The notes under the pieces: generated by a model
Seen by the model: the letters and a program-made list of their open reading frames with translations, nothing else
Database searches by the model: none
What the model was told of the DNA's origin: nothing
Part shown: positions 19,364 to 30,111 of the stretch, piece after piece
Layout of the letters: each line of letters starts with the position of its first letter
Position numbering within the stretch: position 1 is the first letter of the stretch
Program-made: the position numbers and the translations under genes
Source: Nemertoderma westbladi
Lineage: Eukaryota > Xenacoelomorpha > Nemertodermatida > Nemertodermatidae
Assembly: GCA_032718475.1 (NCBI GenBank)
Contig: JAUCBJ010001316.1
Location: 1-41,776, forward strand
Length of the DNA: 41,776 bases
Reading direction: 5' to 3'

Positions 19364-19957
19364 ATTCGCGCGGGAAGGTTTTAAACTTTACATGCATTTA
19401 ACTCAGAATATTATTTCTCATTTTTTCCTTCACTCAAAACCTATCTACACCGTCTTTTTTTAATGAATTGGTTTGAAATTTTCAGTGAATGGTCTCGACA
19501 TATTCACTCACATATTGGCCGTTAATCAGAAGACTAATGTTAAGGGCACGTGTTTGTCCGTACATTTGACTATTAAGCTTATGTACCACTTCTGAGGAAT
19601 TGGTTCAACAGAATGACTTGAAATTTGGAGGGGAATTAATTTTGCATGTATCTCAGACGTGGTAGCAGAATAAATAAAAAAAATTGTTGTGATCACCAGA
19701 AATTTTCAAAGTGAAAAATGTTATTTGCAAAAAGTGAAAAAAAAACACGTATTTTGGCCGTTTTTTGTTATGTAACTTTTTAAATTTCCAACCCATATGT
19801 CTAAATGTGCTACCACCTATAAAGGATTAGTATAAGAACATATACTAAAAATTTCATGCAATTTGGTCCAGTAGTTCCAGAGAAACAGGTACATGAGTGA
19901 AAAATAAAATTCTGAGATAAAGCCATTAAAGTTTTCAAACCTTCCCGCCATTTTATG
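19364..19957. mobile_element. Inverted-repeat (MITE-like) element
   Basis: GCGGGAAGGTTTTAAACTTT near 19368 is mirrored by AAAGTTTTCAAACCTTCCCG near 19930. The pairing extends about 45-50 bp through CTCAGAATATTATTTCTCA/GTGAAAAATAAAATTCTGAG. No ORF is supported inside. It lies immediately beside the Ty3 target duplication. Confidence 0.65.
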
Positions 19958-20019
19958 TTAAATGGAGGGATAATTCAAATTGTATTGAAAAAACAAGGAA
20001 GAATCCTTCCAAACTAAAA

Positions 20020-20440
20020 TTTTCGATATGGGGGTTTTCTGGGGTGGTGATTGCATTTCCGATGTCAGTTTTGACGTTTGATGAATTCCAGTCTGTCTGT
20101 TTGTCGGACAATCTGTCTGTCTGTCAGTCAATAATTAAGGAAACACACTACCGAACTGAAATTTAGGTTATGGGGGTTTTCCAGGTCGGTGATTTCAGCA
20201 CCGAAATTAGTTTGGACGTTTGAAGAATTCAAGGCTGTCTAACTGTCAGTCTGTCTGTTTATCAGACAATCTGTCCGTCTGTCAGTCGAAATTTAGGAAA
20301 GGACACGACATCGCTAAAAATTGATTTAAAGGGGTTTTCCTGGTCGGTGATTCCATTTCTGATGTCAATATTTAAATATAATGGCTTTGTGTTGGGTCTG
20401 TATTCATGTCGGTCTGTCCGTCAAAATATAACAGACAGAC
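20020..20440. repeat. Tandem repeat of ~145 bp, about three copies
   Basis: Each unit has GGGGGTTTTCYNGGTCGGTGAT, then TTCCGATGTCA-like and GACGTTTGA, then CTGTCTGTCTGT runs. The copies are diverged. Confidence 0.7.
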
Positions 20441-20520
20441 AGATTCAGATTTCAGATTATAGGGCTCAAAACATAACTTACGCTCGAAATTTCAAAATTC
20501 TGTCTACAAGTCGAGTTAAT

Positions 20521-20610
20521 GTCAAGACCATTCACTAAAAATTTCAAACGAATTGATTAATAAATGACGGAGTAGATCGATTTTGAATGAAGGAAAAAAT
20601 GAGAAATAAT
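20521..20610. repeat. Inverted copy of 19410-19505
   Basis: GACCATTCACTAAAAATTTC...GAAAAAATGAGAAATAAT is the reverse complement of the segment at 19410-19505. Another copy of the same inverted-repeat family therefore ends where the LINE fragment starts. Confidence 0.7.
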
Positions 20611-21335
20611 ATCATCGCCCTGCTCTCTAATACGCTAACAGATGCACAGCTTCTACTAAATAAAGTGGAGTGGGCTGCTAAGGAGGTTGGATTGCATATA
20701 AATGCTAGCAAGACCGAATTTATGACCTTTAATGTTGATGGAAACTTGACAACCATTGATAATAATCAACTAAGGAACGTTGACGACTTCATGGATAGAG
20801 AGTAGCAAAAAGGACATATAAGCTAGGAAAGCAAAGGCTTGGGTAGCTCTATCAAAAATGAATACCATCTGGAAATCAGATCTCTCCAGGCACCTGAAGA
20901 CTAAGTTCTTTCGAGCCACAGTGGAAAGTGTATTTATTTTTATACGGGGGTAAGACCTGGACACTGGCGAAATCACTTGAACAACGAATTGATGGTTGCT
21001 ACACAAGACTACTAAGGGCAGCCTTAAACATCAGCTGGAGACAACACATGACAAACGCCGAGCTTTATGGTACAATACCACCTGTATCAACCACCCTCCG
21101 TGAATGCCGATTAAGATTCAGTGGGCACTGCTGGCGAAGTAAAGACGAGGTCATACCAGATCTACTTTTCTGGCAACCAACTCATGGACAGCGTAGTCGT
21201 GGGCGACCGGCCTTAACATATATAGATCAACTTGAAAGGGATACTGAACTTAGGAGAAACGAAATTGCGACAACTATGGAGAATCGGGAATCCTGGAAGG
21301 ATCTCATTTCCACTATCCGAGTTCGCTCGACCTAG
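20609..21335 (+). pseudogene. Non-LTR retrotransposon (LINE) reverse transcriptase, 3' fragment
   Basis: Two or three frames must be joined to follow the protein. The first has the post-catalytic RT segment VGLHINASKTEFMTFN (after the YADD region). A second covers about 20820-20940 with SKMNTIWKSDLSRHLKTKFF. A third begins at about 20928 with TLAKSLEQRIDGCYTRLLRA, then NISWRQHMTNAELYGTIPP, RLRFSGHCWRSKDE and RSRGRPALTYIDQL, and stops at 21333-21335. This is the typical C-terminal end of an invertebrate LINE RT (RTE- or CR1-like; clade not resolved). At least two frameshifts and a deletion after DDF show it is dead. A short (TAG)n follows the stop and then the fold-back arm begins, so the LINE end and the arm abut. 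Confidence 0.85.
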
Positions 21336-21336
21336 T

Positions 21337-22281
21337 AGTAGTAACATTCATTGCAACTATACGTAGGGTTTATTGTAATACTCCCAGCACTACAAAAACT
21401 AATGTCCCCAGATGTGCGCAAGGGACAGTATTTAGAATGGTGTGTTTTCGTCAATATATAAAAACATTTCTTAATGTCCATTGCAACTACATACCGTATG
21501 GTCTGCAGAAAAACAATACAAAAACTAATGTCCCCAGATGTGCGCAAGGGGCAGTATTTAGAATGGTGTGTTTTCGTCAATATATAAAAACATTTCTTAA
21601 TGTCCATTGCAACTACATACCGTATGGTCTGCAGAAAAACAATACAAAAACTAATGTCCCCAGATGTGCGCAAGGGACAGTATTTGGAACGGTGTGTTCT
21701 TGTTAATTTATTATATATTCTTAACGTCCATTGCAACTAACTACCTACATAAATAGAACGTAGAGCCTAATATAATACTCTCTGCACTACAAAACCAATG
21801 CCCCCAGATGTGCGCAAGGGACAGTACACTATTTAGAATGGGTGTGTTTTCGTTAATTTATTATAATGTCTATTTCCACTACAGTACGTAGAAGGGTCTA
21901 AAAAATTAAAGGTATAAAATTAATGATATACTGTAATTAATATAATAGAATGATGTGAATGTAATTTGAATGATAAGAGTTATATCATATATCGTTGTGC
22001 TCCACTTTGTTTGTTTAAACATGAATTTAATTAGTGCCCCCGCAGAAAAAAAGTAGCAGTGGCCGTATTACGATATTTGTGCATATATTTTTTAAAAAAT
22101 TTCTACATGCTTGTATGCATAGTGCATGCGGGATTGTTTAGCACTATCGACTAAGTGAAAATCCATTGTTATAGTAACTGAGGAAAGTTGCACCACAAGG
22201 GGTGCTTAGGTAACTCATAAGGAAATATTAACTTTTACAATTATTCACGAGTGTATAAAAACAATAAAAAAACGTTATCTA
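21337..22281. repeat. Right arm of the fold-back structure
   Basis: Reverse complement of the left arm. It contains four or five ~120 bp subrepeats (ACTAATGTCCCCAGATGTGC, GGTGTGTTTTCGTCAATATA, TTAATGTCCATTGCAACTAC), two of them adjacent and nearly identical at about 21400-21640. The single-copy outer part ends at ACGAGTGTATAAAAACAATA. Confidence 0.88.
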
Positions 22282-22610
22282 GGGATTGCCTGAGCTGCAT
22301 TGTCTCAACGACAGACCTGACTAACTAATCCATAAATAATTGAACATAACACATAACATACTTAATTTCAACCACAAACCGGGGTCGTTAAAAATTAAGC
22401 TCACTGGGGACATTGTGACGTCACAAAATGACGTCGATAATGTGTGTATACTTATCACTGTTATAGTGGGGACATCCATATTTACACCCCATACACACCG
22501 AACACATACGAGTGCGGCTTAACACAAACAAAGTGGGGACTGAGCCTAAATACGGTGAAATTTCATATTTAGACTAATTTGGCAATGAAGATTTCGAATT
22601 TCCAGTCAGA

Positions 22611-22654
22611 ACGTTCTGGGGACGTCCCCAGTTCGCGAAAGGTCCCCAGAACGT
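22611..22654. repeat. Nested palindrome with GGGGAC cores
   Basis: ACGTTCTGGGGAC (22611-22623) is the reverse complement of 22642-22654. Inside the left half, CTGGGGACGTCCCCAG (22616-22631) is itself a perfect 16-bp palindrome. It lies just outside the right fold-back arm and reuses that arm's GGGGAC word. Confidence 0.85.
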
Positions 22655-22864
22655 GGGTATTGTATGGCACTTACGTCCACAGTATGTAGCGTTAACCAGT
22701 GCACACACATTACGGTAATAATGGTCACTTATGTCAAAGACCGTGAACCAATAAAGAAGAAACACCAAAAAGCAAAAAAAAAATAACAAAAGAAAATCTC
22801 TTGCGCAGAGCGAAGAGATAGTTTTAATTAATTAATAAATTAATTATTATTCATTAATTTGATT

Positions 22865-23970
22865 AGCACTACAATAACGGCGGCGACAATAACGGCGGCG
22901 ACAATAACGGTGGCGACTATAACGGTGGCGACAATAACGGCGGCGACAATAACGGTGGCGACAATAACGGCGGCGACAATAACGGTGGCGACAATAACGG
23001 TGGTGACAATAACGGTGGCGACAATAACGGTGGTGACAATAACGGCGGTGACAATAACGGTGGCGACAATAACGGCGGCGACAATAACGGTGGCGACAAT
23101 AACAGTGGCGACAATAACGGCGGTGACAATAACGGTGGTGACAATAACGGCGGCGACATTAACGGCGGCGACAATAACGGCGGCGACAATAACGGTGGCG
23201 ACAATAACGGTGGCGACAATAACGGCGGCGACAATAACGGCGGCGACAATAACGGTGGCGACAATAACGGCGGCGACAATAACGGCGGCGACAATAACGG
23301 TGGCGACAATAAAGGCGGCGACAATAACGGCGGCGACAATAACGCTGGCGACAATAACGGTGGCGACAATAACGGCGGCGACAATAACGGCGGTGACAAT
23401 AACAGCCGCGACAATAACAGTGGCGACAATAACGGCGGCGACAATAACGGTGGCGACAATAAAGGTGGTGACAATAAAGGCGGCGACAATAACGGTGGCG
23501 ACAATAACGGCGGCGACAATAACGGTGGCGACAATAACGGTGCGACAATAACGGTGGCGACAATAACGGCGGCGACAATAACGGTGGCGACAATAAAGGC
23601 GGCGACAATAACGGTGGCGACAATAACGGCGGCGACAATAACGGTGGCGACAATAAAGGCGGCGACAATAACGGTGGCGACAATAACGGCGGCGACAATA
23701 ACGGTGGCGACAATAACGGCGGCGACAATAACGGTGGCGACAATAACGGTGGCGACAATAACGGCGGCGACAATAACGGTGGCGACAATAACAGTGGCGA
23801 CAATAACGGCGGCGACATTAACGGCGGCGACAATAACGGCGGCGACAATAACGGCGGCGACAATAACGGTGGCGACAATAAAGGTGGTGACAATAACGGC
23901 GGCGACAATAACGGTGGCGACAATAACGGCGGTGACAATAACGGCGGTGACAATAACGGTGGCGACAATA
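22865..23970. repeat. 15-bp minisatellite, about 74 copies
   Basis: Unit GACAATAACGGYGGC (Y mostly alternating C/T) with a few AAAGG and AACAG variants and one 1-bp deletion near 23542 that shifts register. There is a local 60-bp higher-order period around 23560-23690. It is CpG-rich in an AT-rich neighbourhood. Long frames of (ATITV)n and (SPPLL)n on the two strands follow from a unit divisible by three and are not evidence of genes. Confidence 0.97.
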
Positions 23971-23979
23971 GTTCATTAG

Positions 23980-25057
23980 TTCATCCCGGATAATTAATAT
24001 ATTTGTTTCTCCTTTTTAACTCCTTTTTATTATTTATTTTTATATTGTAATATTAGAAAGTGTCAATAAATTGATTAAATTAGGTGTGCAAGTCACCAAT
24101 ATATTCTTCGAATTCATAATACAATTTCGTTAGTTTGTTTAGCTTGTGTCTGTTTATTTCATTTCCAATAAGACAGGCTCTATTTAATATCTGTGATGGT
24201 TCATTTTGAAAATCCAATAAAAATTAAGAAGTTATTTAGCAACATAAATAATTCGGCATATATCAAAAGAAACATATATATTACAAAAACATAATATCTG
24301 CTAAATAATTGGACTATCTATAGGAAAACATTGATGTAACTGACAAACTACTAAGAACTATAATTGCAATTATAATATGTTTTATGTTACTCCCAGCGGG
24401 ACCTATATTTTCGTTATGTGCTGAATATATTAGATTCGATTACCTTTAGAGGTCTTAGCCCTAGACAATGTATTTATTACCTTTCCTATTATATATCACA
24501 GTAGAGCCAGCTTTCTGGCTTGTCTGCGGTATGTAACGTTTTTTTTTCAATGAAGAGGTTTTAATTGTTGCTGCATAGAGCCACCCCCACACTGTAAATA
24601 TAGGGTTATTGCTTATATATTATATTTAGTTGCGGATAAATGTTTTTTGTGCACGCGGGGAAATTATACCCAACTATGGTGGCCCACGTTTTTGACGGAA
24701 ATATGTGCCGTGAACTTCTGCCGTAAAAATTGACAGCAAATTCAATATGCCGTGAACTTCTGCTCAAATTACAATGAGTTCTCAAATTCTCACGTCGTAG
24801 CTCGTAGGCCTGTTATTGTTGGTCTAAATGCACGACGCTGTTGTTACCGTTATATTCTATTGTAGATATAGTTAATAGAAGTATGATAACCATATTTTAA
24901 CATTTGGGTTGCTGGCTACAGTTTCAAACTTTGTATAGTTTTAAGTTTAACCTACCAAAAATGACCGTGCTTTTATAGACTGTACAGGACAAACATTACT
25001 TTTGTTCTTATTTAACTCGCTTGTAATTATATCGTTTTTCGTATACGTATATTACTT
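23980..25057. other. Non-coding, AT-rich
   Basis: No gene recognised. The words ATGCCGTGAACTTCTG occur twice near 24700-24760. Confidence 0.4.
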
Positions 25058-25159
25058 GTGTGTATAAAAATATTGGATAAATATATTATAATAGGCCCAT
25101 GTGAAGTATACCAGACTTTCTGCTGTTACAGAAAAGTTAAATATTATAACAGTGGAGAT

Positions 25160-25222
25160 TCTGGTAAACTTTACATGGTCCAAGTGGGGGATATAAGTGT
25201 AAAAAGAAATGTCAACCAAATA
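25160..25222 (+). pseudogene. Ty3/Gypsy integrase C-terminal tail fragment
   Basis: Encodes LYMVQVGDISVKRNVNQI, closely matching VYMVKVGDILVKRNVNQI at about residues 1097-1113 of the Pol at 15579-19241, but in opposite orientation and much more diverged at the DNA level. Upstream, the AG of TTTCTGCTGTTACAG could act as an acceptor. It is an old relative of the same retrotransposon lineage, or a domesticated exon. Confidence 0.7.
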
Positions 25223-25267
25223 GGGTTTGTGCGCGAAAAAATTGTTGGGCTAGAAACAATTGAATAA

Positions 25268-25890
25268 GGGGTAAGAAGGTGCCCTGAATCGAGTGGCGGG
25301 GTGTGTTTTTTTTGTAAAAACACGAGGAAACGGTCGAAATGGCGTGATTAAGTAAGCGTGGGAAACCAATTTGAAATTCGGCTGTGATTGGCTGTTACAT
25401 ATTTGACGTCACTACGTAGTGCTATGATAATTTTTTATCTTTCTTTCTAGGGAGAGAGATTTTCGATCGATTCAAATACACATTAAATCTCAATCATTTC
25501 AAACGTGGATTTTATCAATTGAAAGCGGAGAGTCTTTGCGCGTCTTTTCACACTACCAATAAAATAATTAATACTAACTACTGTAATTTTGAACACAACT
25601 AGAATGGTAGCTTACCAAACTTTACAGAACATTAAAGTTATACAATTCCATAGGACTCCGATAGAGTCGCTAAATGTCTGATACTCATTTTCCGGTGTTA
25701 AAAAATACGATGAAAAAAATTATTCACTGGCCCATTAGTATCAGTCGTGATATCTAACATTACTCAGCCTGATGACATCGGTGGAGGCTGAAATTTTCAC
25801 ATGCATTTATGGTGGCAGAATACAAAAGTTCGCAGACCAAACACATTTTAAAATATACTATTATTATATTTACATTCAAATTTTTCCTTT
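25268..25890. other. Gap with promoter-like words
   Basis: No ORF supported. GATTGGCT (inverted CCAAT box, about 25387) lies close to a CRE-like TGACGTCA at 25404-25411. No associated transcript start can be seen. Confidence 0.3.
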
Positions 25891-25892
25891 TC

Positions 25893-26505
25893 GTAGTGTT
25901 GACATGGTCTTTCGAAGTGTTGACATTGTTTTTCGAAGAGTTGACATAGTTTTTCCGAGTGTTGACATGGCCTTCCGAAGTGTTGACATGGTTTTTCCTT
26001 TTCGATGTGTTGACATGGTCTTTCGAAGTGTTTACATGGCCTTTCGATGTGTTTACATGGCCTTCCGAAGTGTTTACATGGCCTTTCGATGTGTTGACAT
26101 GGTTTTTCGAAGTGTAGAGAAGACATGGCTTTTCGAAGTGTTGACATGGTTTTTCGATGTGATGACATTGTCTTTCGCAGTGTTGACATGGCCTTTCGAA
26201 GTGTTGACGTGGTTTTTCGATGTGTTTATAAGGTTTTTCGATGTGTTGATATGGTCTTTCGAAGTGTTGGCATGGCCTTTCGAAGTGTTGACGTGGTTTT
26301 TAGATGTGTTTATAAGGTTTTTTTATGTGTTGACATGGCCTTTCGAAGTGTTGACGTGGTTTTTCGATGTGTTTATAAGGTTTTTCGATGTGTTGAAATG
26401 GTCTTTCGAAGTGTTGGCATGGCCTTTCGAAGTGTTGACGTGGTTTTTAGATGTGTTTATAAGGTTTTTTTTATGTGTTGACATGGCCTTTCGAAGTGTT
26501 GACGT
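25893..26505. repeat. 21-bp minisatellite with 147-bp higher-order repeat
   Basis: Basic unit TTCGAAGTGTTGACATGGYC and variants (TTCGATGTGTTTATAAGG), about 29 copies. From about 26190 the variants recur every 147 bp (7 units), for example the GGCCTTTCGAAGTGTTGACG word at about 26190, 26337 and 26484. Long frames (FRSVDMV)n are repeat artefacts. Confidence 0.93.
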
Positions 26506-26734
26506 ATACCTAAAAACTACTTATATTCAATTAGTATTGAATTACCGGTTGGATTAATTAATATATAAAATATATGGAAGATTCCGGAAACATTTTTTGT
26601 AATATAATAGGCCTAAATAAATAGTAACAGAATATATAAACTGAATTTTTGTATTGTGTGGTAGGGTGGCGGACGACATACCCGCCTATTTAAAAAGTAC
26701 AGCCGCTTCATAGATGATTACTGTCAATGGGGGA

Positions 26735-26752
26735 GGGGGGGGGGGGGGGGGG
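26735..26752. repeat. Poly-G tract (18 G)
   Basis: Preceded by GGGGGA and followed by ACGTC. Confidence 0.95.
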
Positions 26753-26894
26753 ACGTCAAAACTAATACAGAAAATATAAAAGAGAATAGCAAGTACCTAA
26801 CAAATTACGGAAAATATACATTGCCTAATGCCTATGTCGTTCTAAAGACGGCAATGCCGTTGCCTAATAATACTTCTTGGGGATTCCCTACAAA

Positions 26895-27020
26895 TCAGCT
26901 GATCTCCGGTTCATTCAATAGATAAATGTCAGCACTCCACCTCTCCTATTGGCTAAAATTATCGGCAGGCTGAACTAGTAAGAAAGAGCTGTATATAAGT
27001 GTAGTAACATCAGCTGATAA
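26895..27020 (+). promoter_or_regulatory. Candidate cyclin D upstream promoter
   Basis: Contains TCAGCTGA palindromic E-boxes at 26895-26902 and 27010-27017, an inverted CCAAT (CTATTGGCT) at about 26946 and a TATA-like GTATATAAG at about 26992. It lies about 0.9 kb upstream of the cyclin D ATG with no other gene between. The assignment is by position only; the 5' untranslated exon is not identified. Confidence 0.4.
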
Positions 27021-27899
27021 TATAACTTGGTTATAAGTTACTATGTTAGTTGCTTCCTAGTTTAGTTTCTTAAAAAATATACTATGTAACTTTACAACAT
27101 ACAAGGGATGTGTTTTGGGCTGGTCGAAATCCCACACCTCTGCACTTTTATGTAGTTTTAGTATAAGATGAATCATAAATGATAATTATTGTATAACATG
27201 ATAAAATTAACCTGTCCGAAATTATTATTCCTCTGTTTATTCGGTTTCGACGGCTGCAATTAATTTGTTTTTTTTTATTTTCCACAAAATGCATAATGTC
27301 ATGCAACACATTATGTTATTCTAATCACAAGAATAGACGACTACCGGTAAATGTTACCGGTATATTCTCGCATTCAAACAGTCAAACACAGAGAGTTTAT
27401 TCAATTTTTGCAACTTTTTTCCAATTGTTTAATCTGTCTTGGATATTAGTACCGTATGACCGTTAACGGTCCGGTACTACTGTTTTAGTATTCCAGAACT
27501 ATGCATCAGTATTGCAGGCAGATTCTAGGCTTATTAACCCGGACCCTCTGCACTATGGCCCTTTTCGTTTTAGACAAAAGTGTAATGTGACTTAATGATT
27601 AACAATTTTAATATTATAAACTGTAAAATGCAGTAAACTTGTTTTTACTTATTCTGTATGCTTCATTTGGTTGTTTGTGCTTTTCAGCATTCTGGCATTA
27701 CTGCATTAGCCTTATATGTTCAAATTGTAATGTATAATAATTGTTTAACAACCTACAAATTATTTTCCTTTAAGGTATATTCTATTTTAAATAAATAATG
27801 TATTTTATTTAAGTCGCACTTAGTTATTAGTTATTTAGTTAGCTTTATATTACCTGTTAGCTGCTTTTCTAACCCTAACCTGCTAAGCACCCATCAGCT

Positions 27900-28097
27900 A
27901 TGGATCTGTTCTGCTGCGAGACGGATGTCGGATCCCCAGTTCGATCCATCGAGGACCCTGTGCTTCTCCGAGACTATGTCCTCAACAACATGTTGAAACA
28001 AGAAGAAGATTTCCAACCTTCCTGCAACTACTTCACTCACATACAAACAGACATACAACCCTATATGCGTTACGAAGTTGCACACTGGATGTTGGAG
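27900..28097 (+). CDS. ccnd: G1/S-specific cyclin D, exon 1
   Basis: Starts at the ATG at 27900 and encodes 66 residues beginning MDLFCCETD. L-x-C-x-E (LFCCE) is the Rb-pocket-binding motif of D cyclins. The exon ends with YFTHIQTDIQPYMRYEVAH then WMLE, the start of the cyclin box. The donor is GAG|GTAGGT at 28097/28098, phase 0. Coding length (198 bp) and phase match what I recall for vertebrate CCND exon 1. D cyclins activate CDK4/6 to phosphorylate Rb and drive cells from G1 into S phase. Upstream sequence (CTAACCCTAACCTGCTAAGC) is presumably 5' UTR. A frame continuing past 28097 and another at 28154-28468 lie in intron 1. Confidence 0.97.
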
Positions 28098-29100
28098 GTA
28101 GGTTTACAGGCCTATACCTGTATAAGGGCTGTATACATTATCTACCCCTGATTTTGCAGATTGGTGGTGGACTTATTCCATCTTATTATTTAGTTTATGG
28201 ATTGTTCTGTAGCTTTTGTTGTATAGTTGCGTTATTTACATTGCCCGCCGCCATAGGTAATTTATTCTTCTATATAGTTGTTACTTTATTTACCTCGCGA
28301 CTTTGCATGCAGTATACGGTAAATGGTACTTATTGCTGTATTTTGTTCCAAATTTATTGTTCATTTATGTATTTAGCGATTACGCAGTTGTTTACTCTCT
28401 GTATTATTATCTTAGTTAATAACGGTACCGGTAGTTCTTATACATTTTATAATAATAATTATATTTAATTAGATATGGTTAACTTAATTTAGTGATTATT
28501 TACAATTACTGCTCCTTAGGTCTGTCTACCTTTACTTACAGTTGCTACAAAATATGGGTATAATTTCCAATTAAAGCAGTTAACAGAACGCGTTGAATTT
28601 CCTTCTCTTTCAATTAATTTAGGTTAAAAATTATTTTAAAATTAAGGAATTAAAATTCCCTAATTTGTTTAATTTTTCGGTTCACATGTTAAATTTTTGC
28701 ACTATTTTTCAACCCGCATTTATGTTTAACTTTCATTAGCTTTTCCTTATTAACTTGTAAATATAGGGTTTCCGTTATACTATACGATTTTGCAAATAAG
28801 CGTTTTCCATAAACGTTATTTGCGTTATTAACGTTATTTCTTTAGGTAAACTGTATTTAGTATAGATAGACCTTCTAGTTTGGATTGGTCAAAGTTTTCC
28901 TTGCGGTAAAAGCAAAAAGAAATGGGTTATGTACTTATGTTGTTTGTTCTGCCAGGTCACTATCTGAAAAGACCCCATTATGTCCGATTTCATTGTTTAC
29001 AGATATATAAACGTTTTTGTACACTATGAATTATAATTCGTTCCTGGATAAAAACTGAATCCTTCCTTCGTCTTCGTCTACACTAGCTCGCGCTATTAAT

Positions 29101-29413
29101 CCTTTAGATTTGCTACACTAGCTACGCTATTAATCCTTTAGGTTTGTTGCACTAGCTGCGCTATTAACCCTTTAGGTTTGCTACACTAGCTACGCTAATA
29201 TTCCTTTAGGCTTGTTACACTAGATTCGCTATTAATCCTTTAGGTTTGCTACACTAGCTTCGCTATTAACCCTTTAGGTTTGTTTCACTAGATTCGCTAT
29301 TAATCCTTTAGGTTTGCTACACTAGCTACGCTATTATTCCTTTAGGCTTGTTACACTAGCTTCGCTATTAATCCTTTAGGTTTTCTACACTAGCTTCGCT
29401 ATTAATCCCTTAG
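29101..29413 (+). repeat. Intron-1 satellite of 34-bp splice-acceptor units
   Basis: CCTTTAG starts at 29101, 29135, 29169, 29203, 29237, 29271, 29305, 29339 and 29373, exactly every 34 bp. The tenth member, CCCTTAG at 29407-29413, is the authentic exon-2 acceptor. Each unit has a branch-point-like CTATTAAT or TATTAAC, a short pyrimidine run, TTTAG and usually GTTTG, i.e. the first bases of exon 2, followed by CTACACTAGCTACG. Confidence 0.95.
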
Positions 29414-29629
29414 GTTTGCCTGGAACATCATTGCGAATCCGATGTGTTCCCCGTATCGGTAAACTTTATGGATCGTTTCCTATCGCTCGTTAACGTACCT
29501 CGTCAGAGACTCCAGTTGCTCGGCTCCACCTGTCTGTTCGTCGCCTCCAAACTCAAGGAATGCAGTCCGCTGTCCGCGGTCAGCCTCTGCTTCTATACCG
29601 ACAACAGCATAACGGTGAAAGAATTACTG
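29414..29629 (+). CDS. ccnd: G1/S-specific cyclin D, exon 2
   Basis: Runs from the acceptor CCCTTAG|GTTTGC to the donor CTG|GTGAGT: 216 bp, phase 0 at both ends, the same size as vertebrate CCND exon 2. It encodes 72 residues of the cyclin box N-lobe, including FPVSVNFMDRFLSL, RLQLLGSTCLFVASKLKE (with the CDK-contacting Lys region) and the D-cyclin signature LCFYTDNSITVKELL. The protein is cyclin D rather than A, B or E because of YTDNS and the exon phases. An ATG-initiated frame at 29444 is internal to this exon and runs into intron 2. Confidence 0.97.
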
Positions 29630-30111
29630 GTGAGTTACGTGGGTTACTATTAATTTGTAGTTGCTAGGCCTATTTGAGTTAGAAGTAGCTGAAAGTGGTC
29701 ATACAACACAAACTAATATTATGTGAATTAAAACAATCGTGTTTTGATGAATTCTTTCACTTTTTCTATTATATGAGTAAAATTTACAGGGATACCCGTA
29801 TCGTCTCTAAATCACTATCTGTACACTTTCCCATTTTTTTCCATTACATGTACAACTTCCCCCTACCTTTCTTTGTTATTTGTAATAATTTGTTAAATAT
29901 AACTTCCCCACGAAATAATTAGAACTCAAATTTATCTTATATACATGAATTAGAAATTGTGTGGCTAAACCAGTAAACTGGTACGTTAAGACGATAACGG
30001 ATTCATTAATGTTTCTGCCTGGGTATTATTTACTTGACTAGCTAGTAGAATACCGTCTTCTCCACTCTCCAACCCAGACTGTCCAAAGTGAAATAAAGTT
30101 TTGTCTGCGTT

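Larger units (their letters stand above)
14241..22281. mobile_element. Composite fold-back structure, about 8 kb
   Basis: Long terminal inverted arms with internal tandem subrepeats are the hallmark of fold-back-type elements. Between the arms lie a Ty3/Gypsy copy, other inverted-repeat elements and a LINE remnant, so the interior is a nest of later or captured insertions. No transposase was recognised. Beyond the arms on both sides, diverged sequences share CRE-like TGACGTCA (about 14031 and 22419) and GGGGACAT words, so the true ends may lie farther out. Confidence 0.6.

Noticed and set aside
22859-23979. Long frames of 140-270 codons on both strands
   Set aside because: A 15-bp unit without stops yields open frames in several registers; the peptides are pure repeats and overlap on both strands.
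25772-26557. 261-codon (FRSVDMV)n frame
   Set aside because: Product of the 21-bp minisatellite; no start context, domain or non-repeat coding signal.
28154-28468. 104-codon hydrophobic frame
   Set aside because: Lies wholly inside cyclin D intron 1; AT-rich composition gives a false membrane-like peptide.
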